From Streptomyces sp. CB02056 (GTDB lineage Bacteria > Actinomycetota > Actinomycetes > Streptomycetales > Streptomycetaceae): DNA of 64,000 nt. Shown here piece after piece: positions 18,135 through 26,084 of this stretch. The notes beneath the pieces are model-generated. The model was not told where the DNA came from and did no database searches. It was given only the letters and a program-made list of their open reading frames with translations. Within the stretch, counting starts at the first letter, position 1. Each line of letters begins with the position of its first letter. The stretch lies in the NCBI RefSeq assembly GCF_001905545.1, contig NZ_LIPD01000001.1, forward strand, positions 186,001 through 250,000, in the 5' to 3' direction. A program made the translations under genes and the position numbers.

Positions 18135-18336
18135 TTTCCGGTCCCCTGCGCCGCACTGGCCGGCCGCGGGGACTGCTTCGTGCGTGGCAGGCGCCGGCGG
18201 TCACCTGCGGACGCGCGAGGGCGGCGTGCGAACGGCTGCCCACGGTCCGGTGATTCACCCTACTCAGTGAATGATCATCAGCCCACCCTCCGGCGGCACG
18301 GCTTCGGTGCTCCACCGCCCACCGCTCACCCCGGGG

Positions 18337-18906
18337 TTACTCGGGGTGCGGGTCCGTGCCGTCCTCGGCGGGCCAGCGGCCCTCCGCGTACAGCCGGACG
18401 AGCGCGGCGTGGGAGAGCGGGCTGGTGGGGTCGGCGACGTCGCCGTTGGTGGTGTAGTCCAGGAGTACGACCTCGTCCTTCTCCCGGAGCCGCTCGACCA
18501 GGTCGGCGGCGCGGTGTTCGAGGACCCATCGGTAGGCCGGCAGGTAGATCCGGCGGCGGGCCGTCTCGTACGACAGGAGCCGGTCGCCGTGCAGGCCGGT
18601 CCGGTGGCCCTGGACGGGGCCGAAGCGGCGCACCGTCCGCTTGAGGCCCTTCATCGAGGTGACGTGCAGCTTGGCGGGGTCGACATCGGCGTCCCGGAAG
18701 ACCTTGAGGGCCTGCCAGATCCCCTCCACGGACTGGCTGGTCGCGCCGTCGCCGTAGGGGACCGGGATGCCGCCGTGCGGGTAGAACGGGCTCAGCCGCA
18801 CCCACGGGTCCGGCGCCCTGGAGGTGACGTCGACGATCTCCGCGCCGGGGAACGCGGCGGTCAGTGCGGCCGCCGTACGGCGACGGCCGGCGATGTGGAT
18901 CGGCAT
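18337..18906 (-). CDS. uncharacterised actinobacterial protein (DUF6939-like)
   Basis: A 189-residue protein without signal or membrane segments, recalled as belonging to a domain-of-unknown-function family of actinomycetes (possibly DUF6939; from memory). The segment WVRLSPFYPHGGIPVPYGDG followed by SQSVEGIWQALKVF loosely recalls the NADAR pattern (FyPhp...idG...svEh..qa.K). The conserved-looking stretch RRFGPVQGHRTGLHGDRLLS, followed by Tyr-Glu, suggests a ligand-binding loop. The start at 18906 has GGAGAG nine bases upstream; a GTG at 18939 is less likely. No neighbour suggests its role. Confidence 0.65.
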   Translation of the reverse strand: MPIHIAGRRRTAAALTAAFPGAEIVDVTSRAPDPWVRLSPFYPHGGIPVPYGDGATSQSVEGIWQALKVFRDADVDPAKLHVTSMKGLKRTVRRFGPVQGHRTGLHGDRLLSYETARRRIYLPAYRWVLEHRAADLVERLREKDEVVLLDYTTNGDVADPTSPLSHAALVRLYAEGRWPAEDGTDPHPE

Positions 18907-19017
18907 GTGCGGGCTCTCCTGCTCGACGGCGCGGGCCACCGAGTGTCCCCGGTGCCACTGACATTCCTCGCCGGGGTGCGGGCGGACGGGAGCGGATCCG
19001 GCGCGGGGGGCCGGTGG

Positions 19018-19455
19018 TCAGGTGCGCCGGTAGTAGGCCGCGACCGGGGCCCGGGCCTCCTCGGGCAGGGCGGGGCCGTCCGTCGGCACCGCCGGCCAGG
19101 CGCCCGAGTCGGGGTTGAGCTCGACGAGTTGCTCCGTGGCGAGCGCGTACACGACCCGGCCGATGCCGGAGCGGAGGATGCCCCCTTCGCACATGCCGCA
19201 GGGCTGGCAGCTGGTGTACATCGTGGTGCGCGCGGCGGTGTCCGGGGAGAGTTCGCGGGCGGCCCAGCGGGCGAGTTTCAGTTCGGGGTGGGCCGTGATG
19301 TCGTCGTCGCGCCGGACGGTGTTGTGGGCCTCGGCGAGGACCTCGCCGTCCGGGCCGGCCAGCAGGGAGCCGTACGGGGCGTCGCCGAGGGCGACCGCGT
19401 GGGCGGCGATGGCGATGGCGCGGCGCAGCAGGGCCTCGTCGGCTTCGGTGATCAC
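19018..19455 (-). CDS. nucleoside/nucleobase deaminase (CDA fold)
   Basis: A 145-residue zinc-dependent deaminase of the cytidine deaminase-like fold. The zinc/catalytic motif HPELKLARWAA supplies His and the proton-shuttle Glu, and TSCQPCGMCEGGI supplies the two Cys ligands (PCxxC). The pattern is nearest the guanine/tRNA-adenosine deaminase branch, and 'SLLAGPDGEVLAEAHNTV' is the usual substrate-entry strand. The GTG start at 19455 overlaps the upstream stop codon (GTGA) and has GGAGG five bases upstream; an ATG at 19467 lacks an SD. It is translationally coupled to an LLM-type oxidoreductase. Substrate unknown. Confidence 0.87.
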   Translation of the reverse strand: MITEADEALLRRAIAIAAHAVALGDAPYGSLLAGPDGEVLAEAHNTVRRDDDITAHPELKLARWAARELSPDTAARTTMYTSCQPCGMCEGGILRSGIGRVVYALATEQLVELNPDSGAWPAVPTDGPALPEEARAPVAAYYRRT

Positions 19456-20261
19456 GCGGTCCTCCATTGGGTGGAGACGGTGGTGAGGGTCCGCCAGGCC
19501 TGCCGCGGACGACGGGTGTCCTCCGGATCGCCGTGGTAGGGGTCGAACACGACGGTCTCGGCCCCGAGGTCGCGCAACTGGCGCAGGTCGTCGAGGACCT
19601 GGTCGAGGGTGCCGACGCCGGCGGGCCGTTCGGGGTCGTCGACCGGCGCGGTGGTCAGCCGCAGGGCGATGCGGGGGGCGAACCCCGGCACCGGGTGCTC
19701 GGCCAGGACCGACCGCATCCGGGCGACGGGGAGCCGCAGCGGGTGCCAGGCGTCGCCGAACCGGACCGCCCGGCGCAGCGCCGCCTCGCTGTGGCCGCCG
19801 ACCCACACCGGTACCGGCCGGTGGCCCGGTTCGCCCGCCCAGGTGTCCCGCAGTGTGGCCAGGTACTCGTCGGTCAGTCTGCCGCGGGCGCCGAACGGCA
19901 CGCCGAGGGCCTCGAACTCCCGGCGCGCCCAGCCGATCCCCACGCCCAGGACGAACCGGCCGCCGCTGAGCCGGTCGAGGGTGCTCGCCGTCCGCGCCAC
20001 CAGCAGCGGGTGCCGGTAGGGCAGGACGAGGACGGTCGTGCCCAGCCGCAGGCCGGGGGCGGTCCCGGCGAGCCAGGACAGCGTGGTGAACGGCTCGTAG
20101 AACGGCTCCGGGTACCGCTCGGCCACGTCCGGGGTCACCGCGACGTGGTCCGACACCATGAGGAGGTCGAAGCCGAGGCCCTCCGCGGTCCGGGCCCACT
20201 CGCGCAGCACGCCGGGGTCGGTCCCGGGGCCGAAGTTCGGTACGTTGAGGCCAAGTTGCAT
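19452..20261 (-). CDS. LLM class F420-dependent oxidoreductase
   Basis: A 269-residue luciferase-like monooxygenase-fold protein, probably F420-dependent as is usual in actinobacteria. Visible: GLNVPNFGPGTDPGVLREWART at the N-terminus, LMVSDHVAV, the loop TTVLVLPYRHPLLVARTASTLD, and the cofactor motif LSGGRFVLGVGIGW. The reaction cannot be told from the sequence. A TAGCCT -10 ends six bases before the ATG with no SD, so the transcript is likely leaderless. It is followed by a deaminase with a four-base overlap, so the pair may modify one compound in sequence. Divergent from an Lrp-family regulator that may control it. Confidence 0.88.
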   Translation of the reverse strand: MQLGLNVPNFGPGTDPGVLREWARTAEGLGFDLLMVSDHVAVTPDVAERYPEPFYEPFTTLSWLAGTAPGLRLGTTVLVLPYRHPLLVARTASTLDRLSGGRFVLGVGIGWARREFEALGVPFGARGRLTDEYLATLRDTWAGEPGHRPVPVWVGGHSEAALRRAVRFGDAWHPLRLPVARMRSVLAEHPVPGFAPRIALRLTTAPVDDPERPAGVGTLDQVLDDLRQLRDLGAETVVFDPYHGDPEDTRRPRQAWRTLTTVSTQWRTA

Positions 20262-20354
20262 GGATCGAGGCTATCCCCGTGATCATGGCGGACGGAACGG
20301 CATCCTCCCTCTGTCACCTGCGGATCGCCGGGGATTTCCCGGTAGATTCGCGCC
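20262..20354. promoter_or_regulatory. divergent promoter region, LLM oxidoreductase / Lrp regulator
   Basis: Ninety-three bases between divergent starts. Minus-strand -10 TAGCCT (20273-20268) and plus-strand -10 TAGATT (20343-20348) each end six bases before their ATG, and neither gene has an SD. Both transcripts look leaderless. The region between is the likely Lrp binding area. Confidence 0.5.
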
Positions 20355-20801
20355 ATGGCCGTGAATCTTGACGACACCGACTGGGCGATCATCGAGCAGC
20401 TGCAACAGGAGGCCCGCATCTCGCTCAGCGAGCTGGGGCGGCGGGTGTCCCTCAGCCCGTCGGCGACCACGGAACGGGTGCGGAACCTGGAGTCGCTGGG
20501 CGTCATCACCGGCTACCACGCGACGGTGGACCTGGCGAAGGTCGGCTACCCGGTGCTCGCCGTCGTCCGGCTGAAGTACCCGGGCAACCGGCACGAGCCG
20601 CTGCGGCGACTGCTCGCCGAGCGGCGGGAGGTCCTGGAGTGCCTGCGGACCACCGGCGACGACTGCTACACCCTCAAGGTGGCGGCGACCTCCATGGAGC
20701 ACCTGGAGACCCTGGTGGACGAGCTGGCCGGCTTCGGCAGCACCACCACGAGCGTCGTCTACAGCCGGACGCTGCCGCTGCGCGGGCCCGCTCGGCCCTG
20801 A
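20355..20801 (+). CDS. Lrp/AsnC family transcriptional regulator
   Basis: A 148-residue regulator. The N-terminal HTH spans about residues 5-60 (DTDWAIIEQLQQEARISLSE; LSPSATTERVRNLESLGVI), and the RAM/AsnC ligand domain follows (VVRLKYPGNRHEPLRRLLAE; TGDDCYTLKVAATSMEHLET). Lrp proteins form octamers that sense amino acids. The divergent LLM oxidoreductase-deaminase pair is the likely target. The ATG at 20355 appears leaderless (TAGATT six bases upstream). Confidence 0.93.
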   Translation: MAVNLDDTDWAIIEQLQQEARISLSELGRRVSLSPSATTERVRNLESLGVITGYHATVDLAKVGYPVLAVVRLKYPGNRHEPLRRLLAERREVLECLRTTGDDCYTLKVAATSMEHLETLVDELAGFGSTTTSVVYSRTLPLRGPARP

Positions 20802-20880
20802 TGCCGGAGGGGCGTCGGACTCAGCCCTGATGTCGGAGGGGAGTCGGACGGGAGTCGTCGGAGGGGAGTCGGGAGGGAAA
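20796..20880 (+). repeat. imperfect ~29-bp tandem repeat, 2.8 copies
   Basis: Units begin CCCTGATGCCGGAGGGGCGT (20796), CCCTGATGTCGGAGGGGAGT (20825) and a shorter GTCGTCGGAGGGGAGTCGGG (20854). The first unit includes the stop codon of the Lrp gene. It fills most of the gap before the serine hydrolase gene. No role is evident. Confidence 0.75.
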
Positions 20881-20982
20881 GGTGCTCCCTCGATCGGGGG
20901 AGGTCGGCCGGCCGTCGCGCGGACAGACTGGCGATCGTGACCGGGGGTTTCCTACCCCCCACGATTCCACAGGAGTTGACCC

Positions 20983-22134
20983 GTGCGTCGTTCGCGCATC
21001 CGCCACATGGCACTCGCCCTCACGCTCTCGACCGTCGGGGCCGTCGCGGCCGTCGGGGCGTCGGCACCGTCCGCCATGGCGGCACCGGCGGCCGCGCCGG
21101 CCGCGGCTTCTTCGGACGCCGTGCAGCAGGGACTGAACGCGCTGGTGCGGACGGACGGGATACCCGCCGCGCTCGCGACCGTCCGGGACGGGCGGGGCCG
21201 GACCCGCGACTACACCGCGGGGGTGGGGGACCTGGCCACCGGCGCCAAGGTCCCCGTCGACGGGCAGGTGCGGATCGGCAGCAACACCAAGACCTTCACC
21301 GCCGTCGTCGTGCTCCAGCTGGTCGGGGAGGGGAAGGTCGACCTCGACGCCTCCGTCGACACCTACCTCCCCGGCCTGGTCCGCGGAGAGGGCATCGACG
21401 GGCACGGCATCACCGTCCGGCAGCTGCTCCAGCACACCAGCGGACTGCCCGACTACGAGGGGCTGCTGGAGGAAACCGCCCTGCGGACCCGGTACTTCGA
21501 GCCCCGGGAGCTGCTGGACATGGCCCTCGGGCAGAAGCCCGCCTTCGCGCCCGGGGAGAAGTTCGGCTACAGCAGCACCAACTACGTGCTGGCCGGCCTG
21601 ATCGTCCAGCGGGTGACCGGACGGCCGATCGCCGAGGAGATCGACCGGCGGATCATCCGGCGCGTCGGGCTGCGGCACACCTACTTCCCGGCCGTGGGCG
21701 ACCGGACGATCCGGGAGGCCCACCCCAAGGGCTACCGCAGGGATTCCGCCGACGCGCCGCTGACCGACTTCACGGAGCTGGACCCGTCGGCGGCCTGGGC
21801 GGCCGGGCAGATGATCTCCACCAACTCGGACCTCAACCGCTTCTTCACCGAACTGCTGGTCCCGGACCGCCTGCTGCCCGCGGCCCAACTCGCCCAGATG
21901 CGTACCACCGTCCCGGTCGGCGACGGCATGGCCGCCGGACTGGGCATCTTCAGCCGGACGCTCACCTGCGGCGGGGTCTACTGGGGGCACGGCGGCGACA
22001 TCCCGGGCTACGAGACCCGGGGCGGCGCCACCGACGACGGCCGTGCCGTGAACATCGCGATGACCACCATCCCGGCCGACTACGCCGTCACCCGGCACCT
22101 CGAAGGCGTCGTCGACGCCGCCCTGTGCCGCTGA
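20983..22134 (+). CDS. secreted serine hydrolase (beta-lactamase/DD-peptidase family)
   Basis: A 383-residue penicillin-binding-like serine hydrolase (class C beta-lactamase/S12 D-alanyl-D-alanine carboxypeptidase family). A Sec signal runs to about residue 32, with AxA sites in SAMAAPAAAPA. The nucleophile motif is IGSNTKTF (Ser100, Lys103), the second is GYSSTN (Tyr-x-Asn), and the third is GHGGDIPGYETRG in place of KTG. It likely trims peptidoglycan peptides or other D-amino acid substrates outside the cell. The GTG at 20983 has AGGAG seven bases upstream. A short GGGGGT/ACCCCC inverted repeat lies at 20943-20959. Monocistronic. Confidence 0.9.
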   Translation: MRRSRIRHMALALTLSTVGAVAAVGASAPSAMAAPAAAPAAASSDAVQQGLNALVRTDGIPAALATVRDGRGRTRDYTAGVGDLATGAKVPVDGQVRIGSNTKTFTAVVVLQLVGEGKVDLDASVDTYLPGLVRGEGIDGHGITVRQLLQHTSGLPDYEGLLEETALRTRYFEPRELLDMALGQKPAFAPGEKFGYSSTNYVLAGLIVQRVTGRPIAEEIDRRIIRRVGLRHTYFPAVGDRTIREAHPKGYRRDSADAPLTDFTELDPSAAWAAGQMISTNSDLNRFFTELLVPDRLLPAAQLAQMRTTVPVGDGMAAGLGIFSRTLTCGGVYWGHGGDIPGYETRGGATDDGRAVNIAMTTIPADYAVTRHLEGVVDAALCR

Positions 22135-22157
22135 GGTGGTGACCGGGCCGTGAGCGG

Positions 22158-22391
22158 TCAGGAGCGGTGGTGGTTCCCCTCGTCGCCGATCACACCGTTC
22201 CCGTGGTGGACGGACACGCTGGAGTACGTCGCCCGCATGCGCGTGGCGTGAGCCGTCCGGTGCTGTTCGATCAGCATTCCCTCGGCGTTGTCGGACTGGT
22301 GCCGCCGCGCGCGTTCCCGGAGTACCAGGAAGGCCGTGGCACCGACGATGGCGCCGACGAGCGCGACCAGGAACACCGTGACGAAGACCAT
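22158..22391 (-). CDS. small single-pass membrane protein
   Basis: A 77-residue protein with one N-terminal transmembrane helix (VFVTVFLVALVGAIVGATAF) followed by a basic and polar tail (RERARRHQSDNAEG) that should be cytoplasmic, with His residues near the end. No family recognised. The ATG at 22391 has GGAAGG seven bases upstream, which strongly supports it; a longer start at 22424 is unlikely. Convergent with the serine hydrolase gene, 23 bases apart. Function unknown. Confidence 0.6.
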   Translation of the reverse strand: MVFVTVFLVALVGAIVGATAFLVLRERARRHQSDNAEGMLIEQHRTAHATRMRATYSSVSVHHGNGVIGDEGNHHRS

Positions 22392-22542
22392 ACCGTCACC
22401 TTCCCCCCGTTCGAATGCGTCCAACCTTTATCTCACGGGCGTAGGGCGGTCGCACCCGAGTCGTCGGAACAGTCGGAACAGTCGGGTGGTCGGGACGGCA
22501 GACCGTCGCGACGGCCGACTGTTCCGGCGACCGTACGGGGCG

Positions 22543-23076
22543 TCAGGGGCGGGCCTGTTCGGCGTTCGCGCGCTCCGTGACCAGCGCCAGGACGCGGCCC
22601 GCGATGGCGAGGTCCTCGGCCGGGATGCCGGCGTACAGGCGGGCGGTGATCCCGGCGGCCTCGGTGGTGGTGCGCTCGTAGAGTTCGCGGCCGGCCGCTG
22701 TGAGGTGCAGCCGGGACGCCTCCGCCGGGTCCTGCGAGAGCAGCCCGGCGGAGGTCAGTTCCCCGATCACGCCGTGGACGACCGACTCCTCGGCCTTCAG
22801 CGAGCCGGTGACGTCGCGGACGAGCGCGTCCCGGGCGATGGAGCCGCCCGCGACCGCGACGACCCGGAGCGTCACGCTCTGGTGGAAGGTCGCTCCGTGG
22901 CGGTCCAGCACGCCCTCCAGGAGGGCGCGCGCCGCGTAGTGGGCCAGGGCGATGACCCGGCCGTTGACGGCGGTGGGGGCGGTGGGGGCGGTGGGGGCGG
23001 TGGGGGCCGTGGCCGGTGCGGCGTTGGCCGTGGTGGCGGTGTTGGTGGCGGTGTCGGGCGCGGCGGCGGTGGTCAT
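22543..23076 (-). CDS. MarR-like winged-helix protein with Thr/Ala/Pro N-terminus
   Basis: A 177-residue protein. Residues ~1-36 are low complexity (TATTANAAPATAPTAPTAPT), encoded by a 9-bp tandem repeat. Residues 40-177 resemble the MarR fold: AHYAARALLEGVLDRHGATF, a recognition-helix region DALVRDVTGSLKAEESVVHG, the wing LLSQDPAEASRLHLTAAGRE, and a C-terminal dimerisation helix. The start overlaps the stop of a second MarR gene by four bases (ATGA). Such paired MarR genes may form a heterodimer or regulate in series. Confidence in a DNA-binding role is moderate. Confidence 0.75.
   Translation of the reverse strand: MTTAAAPDTATNTATTANAAPATAPTAPTAPTAPTAVNGRVIALAHYAARALLEGVLDRHGATFHQSVTLRVVAVAGGSIARDALVRDVTGSLKAEESVVHGVIGELTSAGLLSQDPAEASRLHLTAAGRELYERTTTEAAGITARLYAGIPAEDLAIAGRVLALVTERANAEQARP
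22972..23007 (-). repeat. four perfect 9-bp tandem repeats inside a MarR-like gene
   Basis: GGTGGGGGC occurs four times in succession, encoding (Ala-Pro-Thr) repeats on the minus strand. Being a multiple of three, copy-number change would alter linker length without frameshift. Confidence 0.85.
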
Positions 23077-23567
23077 GACGGCTCCTCGGCGTTCTCGACG
23101 GTCTCGGCGTGCGGCGGATCCAGAGGTGCGTCGAGCAGGGCGGCCAGTTCGCGGGTGAACTCCCGGGCGCGGGGGCTGTCCTGGCCGCCGAGTGGCGCCA
23201 GCAGCTGGTCCAGGAGGCCCTGGACCACCGTGATCGCGCGGCGGGTGACGTCGCCGCCCTGCTCGGTGAGCGACAGCTGCATGGCGCGCGGGTCGTCCGG
23301 GTCCCGGGTGCGGGCCACCAGCCCGGCGGCCTCCAGGGCGCGGGCGAGCTTGGAGACGTAGAGCGCTTCGAGGCCCGTGTGGTCGGCGAGGCGGCGCTGG
23401 CTGGGGCGCAGCCCGGAGCGCGACATGCCGTACAGGGAGGCCAGCACCGCGTACTGGGCGTGCGTCAGACCCAGCGGTGCGACCGCCCGGTCGACCGCCA
23501 CCCGCCACTTCATCGACAGGCGCCAGACCAGGAATCCTGCGGTGGCGCCCTCAGCTGTTGAACTCAC
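23073..23567 (-). CDS. MarR family transcriptional regulator
   Basis: A 164-residue MarR regulator. WRVAVDRAVAPLGLTHAQYAVL leads into the winged helix (SQRRLADHTGLEALYVSKLARALEAAGLV; wing RTRDPDDPRAMQLSLTEQG), followed by dimer helices. It is the first gene of the unit and is coupled to the MarR-like gene downstream by a four-base overlap. The start is ATG or GTG at 23567 (MSSTAEGATAGFL). Ligand and targets unknown; autoregulation is the usual pattern. Confidence 0.9.
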   Translation of the reverse strand: MSSTAEGATAGFLVWRLSMKWRVAVDRAVAPLGLTHAQYAVLASLYGMSRSGLRPSQRRLADHTGLEALYVSKLARALEAAGLVARTRDPDDPRAMQLSLTEQGGDVTRRAITVVQGLLDQLLAPLGGQDSPRAREFTRELAALLDAPLDPPHAETVENAEEPS

Positions 23568-23707
23568 GGCAGATACAGTACATAGCTGCTATGTCCATGG
23601 CTACTATTTTCAGGGCCGGGGAATGGGGCTCGGGGTGCCGGGCGGAGCGCCTCGGGCATGACTTTCGACAGATCCGGTGCGGCGGCGGCCCTCGTAGGGT
23701 CGTGGGC

Positions 23708-25288
23708 ATGCGGATGAGTGGGGCGGCGCTGCCCGTGGTGGCGTCGGTGTGTATCGGGCTCGGTGTCACGAGCCTCTGGTGGGCGCTGCCGGCGATCGGG
23801 TTCTCCTTCCTGGCCGGGCTGCGGATGCAACGGGTGCGGCCGGCGGCAGTGGTGTTCGCCGTGCTGGTCGCGGCCGGGGTGCTGGTGGTCGGGGCGGTGC
23901 CCTCCTGGATCGTCCTGGGGCTGCGGTTCGTCGCGCTCGCCGTGAGCACCGGGATGGGCCCCTGGCTGCTGGGCCGGTTCTGGCGGCAGTCGCAGGAACT
24001 CGTGCGCGCCGGGTGGGAGCGGGCCGAGCGGCTGGAGCGCGAGCAGCAACTCGTCGCCGAGCAGGCCCGACTGCGCGAACGGGCCCGGATCGCCCAGGAC
24101 ATGCACGACGCCCTCGGCCACGACCTCAGCCTGATCGCCCTGCGCGCCGGGGCCCTCAAGCTCGCCCCCGACCTGGCCCCGCCCCACCGGGAGGCCGTCC
24201 AGGAGATCCGGGCGGGCGCGGCCGCCGCCGTCGACCGGCTCGGCGAGGTGATCGGCATCCTGTGCGACGGGGACGAGAGCGGTGGCGCCGCCCGCGCGGC
24301 CCACGGACCGGCCGACTCGGACATCCCGCACCTGGTCGCCGAGGCGGCCGCCGCCGGCCTGGACGTCCGCTCGGAGATCACCGGTGAGCCGGACGGGCTC
24401 CCGCGCGCCACCGAGCACGCCGCGTACCGGGTGGTGCAGGAGGCGCTGACCAACGCCGCCAAGCACGCACCACGAGCGGCCGTCACCGTGGAGGTGGCGT
24501 ACTCGGCCGACGGCGCCCGCCTCCGGGTGGTCAACGGCCCCGGGCCTGTGCCCGCGCCCATGCCTGCATCTGCGCCCATGCCCGCACCTGCGCCCGCGTT
24601 CACCGTCGCCCGGGCGACGGGCTCGGCACCTGCGTCAACCCCGCGCGGCGCAACGCCCACCGGAACGTTCACCGGAGCGTTCGTCGGCACGTCCGCCGCA
24701 CCCGCGGGAAGGTCCGCCTCGACGCCTGCCGTGCCGCCCACCGGTGGCCGCGGCCTGGTCGGGCTGGCCGAGCGGGTCCGGCTCGCGGGCGGCACCTTCG
24801 CCCACGGCGCCCGCCCGGACGGCGGGTTCGAGGTCGAGGCCACTCTGCCGCGCCGCGCCGCCGGGCCCGTCCCGCTGCCGCCCGCCGCCCCGTCGTCGCC
24901 GGTGCGCGAGCTGCGACGGGCGCGGCGCAGGGTGGGCCGTACGCTGGCCGCCGTGGTGCTCGTCCCGCTGGGGACGGCCGTACTGCTGACCGTGGCGCTG
25001 CGAGTATGGACGCTCTACGTGGTCAGCCTGTCGGTGCTGGAGCCGGAGGTCTACGCCGCCCTCCAGATGGGGCAGGACCAGGCCTCCGTCGAGCGTCTGC
25101 TGCCGGGCCACCGGCTGCCGTACCGCCCGCCGAGCGGGCCGGCGACGCCCGCGCCGCCGCCGGGGGAAGGGGTCTCGTGCGTGTACTACGCCATCACCGC
25201 CCAGCTGTTCGTGGACCGGGCCGGCGATGCCTACCGGCTCTGCTTCCAGGACTCCCGGCTGGTCTCGCGGGACGTGCTCGTCTCCTGA
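23708..25288 (+). CDS. NarL-type sensor histidine kinase with insert in the ATPase domain
   Basis: A 526-residue membrane kinase. Four hydrophobic segments (residues ~5-90) lead to the HisKA_3 dimerisation helix with phospho-acceptor His133 (DMHDALGHDLSLIALRAG). The HATPase has an N-box-like EALTNAAKHAP and the strand RLRVVNGPG. A Pro/Ala/Thr-rich segment of about 75 residues (PAPMPASAPMPAPAPAF onward) then separates this from the G-box GGRGLVGLAERV. After the ATPase, a further transmembrane helix (AAVVLVPLGTAVLLTVAL) and an extracytoplasmic ~90-residue tail with two Cys follow; this tail is uncommon. TAGGGT lies seven bases before the ATG, so the mRNA is probably leaderless. The response regulator follows 91 bases downstream. 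Confidence 0.88.
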   Translation: MRMSGAALPVVASVCIGLGVTSLWWALPAIGFSFLAGLRMQRVRPAAVVFAVLVAAGVLVVGAVPSWIVLGLRFVALAVSTGMGPWLLGRFWRQSQELVRAGWERAERLEREQQLVAEQARLRERARIAQDMHDALGHDLSLIALRAGALKLAPDLAPPHREAVQEIRAGAAAAVDRLGEVIGILCDGDESGGAARAAHGPADSDIPHLVAEAAAAGLDVRSEITGEPDGLPRATEHAAYRVVQEALTNAAKHAPRAAVTVEVAYSADGARLRVVNGPGPVPAPMPASAPMPAPAPAFTVARATGSAPASTPRGATPTGTFTGAFVGTSAAPAGRSASTPAVPPTGGRGLVGLAERVRLAGGTFAHGARPDGGFEVEATLPRRAAGPVPLPPAAPSSPVRELRRARRRVGRTLAAVVLVPLGTAVLLTVALRVWTLYVVSLSVLEPEVYAALQMGQDQASVERLLPGHRLPYRPPSGPATPAPPPGEGVSCVYYAITAQLFVDRAGDAYRLCFQDSRLVSRDVLVS

Positions 25289-25379
25289 AGCCCTGTCTTC
25301 CGGCCTTCCACCTCCCGCGCTCCCGCCGCAACTCCCTTTCCCCACCACCTCCGTACCGAGCGACCGACAGGAGCCACCG

Positions 25380-26084
25380 ATGACCACCGCACCGATCCGG
25401 GTGCTGCTCGCCGACGACGAGCCCATGATCCGCGCGGGACTGCGCGCGGTGCTCGCCACCGACCCGGGCATCGAGATCGTCGCCGAGACCGGGGACGGCC
25501 GGGAGGCCGTCGAACTGGTCCGGCGCCACCGGCCGGACGTCGCCGTACTGGACATCCGGATGCCCGGGACGGACGGCATCACGGCCGCCGCCGAGATCCG
25601 CCGGAACGGCCTGGCCACCGGAGTACTCATGCTGACCACCTTCGGTGAGGACGACTACATCCTGCGCGCGCTCAGCGGCGGCGCGAACGGCTTCCTGATC
25701 AAGTCCGGCGAGCCCGAGGAACTGCTCGCCGGGGTGCACGCGGTGGCCGGAGGGGCGGCCTACCTCTCACCCAAAGTGGCCGCCCGGGTGGTCGCCCACC
25801 TGGCCGCCACCGGGGCCGGCGGCCCCGCCGACCGGCGTGCCGGCGCCCGGGAGCAGGTGGCCGCCCTGACCACCCGGGAACGGGACGTGCTGACGCTGAT
25901 CGCCGCCGGGCTGTCCAACGGTCAGATCGCCCGTCGGCTGGGGGTGGTGGAAGGCACCGTGAAGGCCCATGTGAGCTCCATCCTGGCCCGGTTGGGCGTG
26001 GCCAACCGGGCGGCCGCCGCCGTCCTCGCGCACGAGGCCGGACTGACCCTCGGCGCGACCTGCGCGGGCGGTCCACGGGACTGA
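25380..26084 (+). CDS. NarL/FixJ family response regulator
   Basis: A 234-residue regulator paired with the kinase just upstream. The receiver domain has the acidic pair in VLLADDEPMIRAG, phospho-acceptor Asp58 in VLDIRMPG, and Thr/Lys at LTTFGED and IKSGE. The LuxR-type HTH is LTTRERDVLTLIAAGLSNGQ through VVEGTVKAHVSSILARLG. The start ATG has AGGAGCC upstream. The last ~320 bases of the gene lie opposite an open reading frame continuing from the convergent PAP2 gene. Confidence 0.94.
   Translation: MTTAPIRVLLADDEPMIRAGLRAVLATDPGIEIVAETGDGREAVELVRRHRPDVAVLDIRMPGTDGITAAAEIRRNGLATGVLMLTTFGEDDYILRALSGGANGFLIKSGEPEELLAGVHAVAGGAAYLSPKVAARVVAHLAATGAGGPADRRAGAREQVAALTTRERDVLTLIAAGLSNGQIARRLGVVEGTVKAHVSSILARLGVANRAAAAVLAHEAGLTLGATCAGGPRD

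Noticed and set aside
22972..23007. The 9-bp repeat as a phase-variation switch
   Set aside because: The unit length is a multiple of three, so slippage changes linker length but not the frame.
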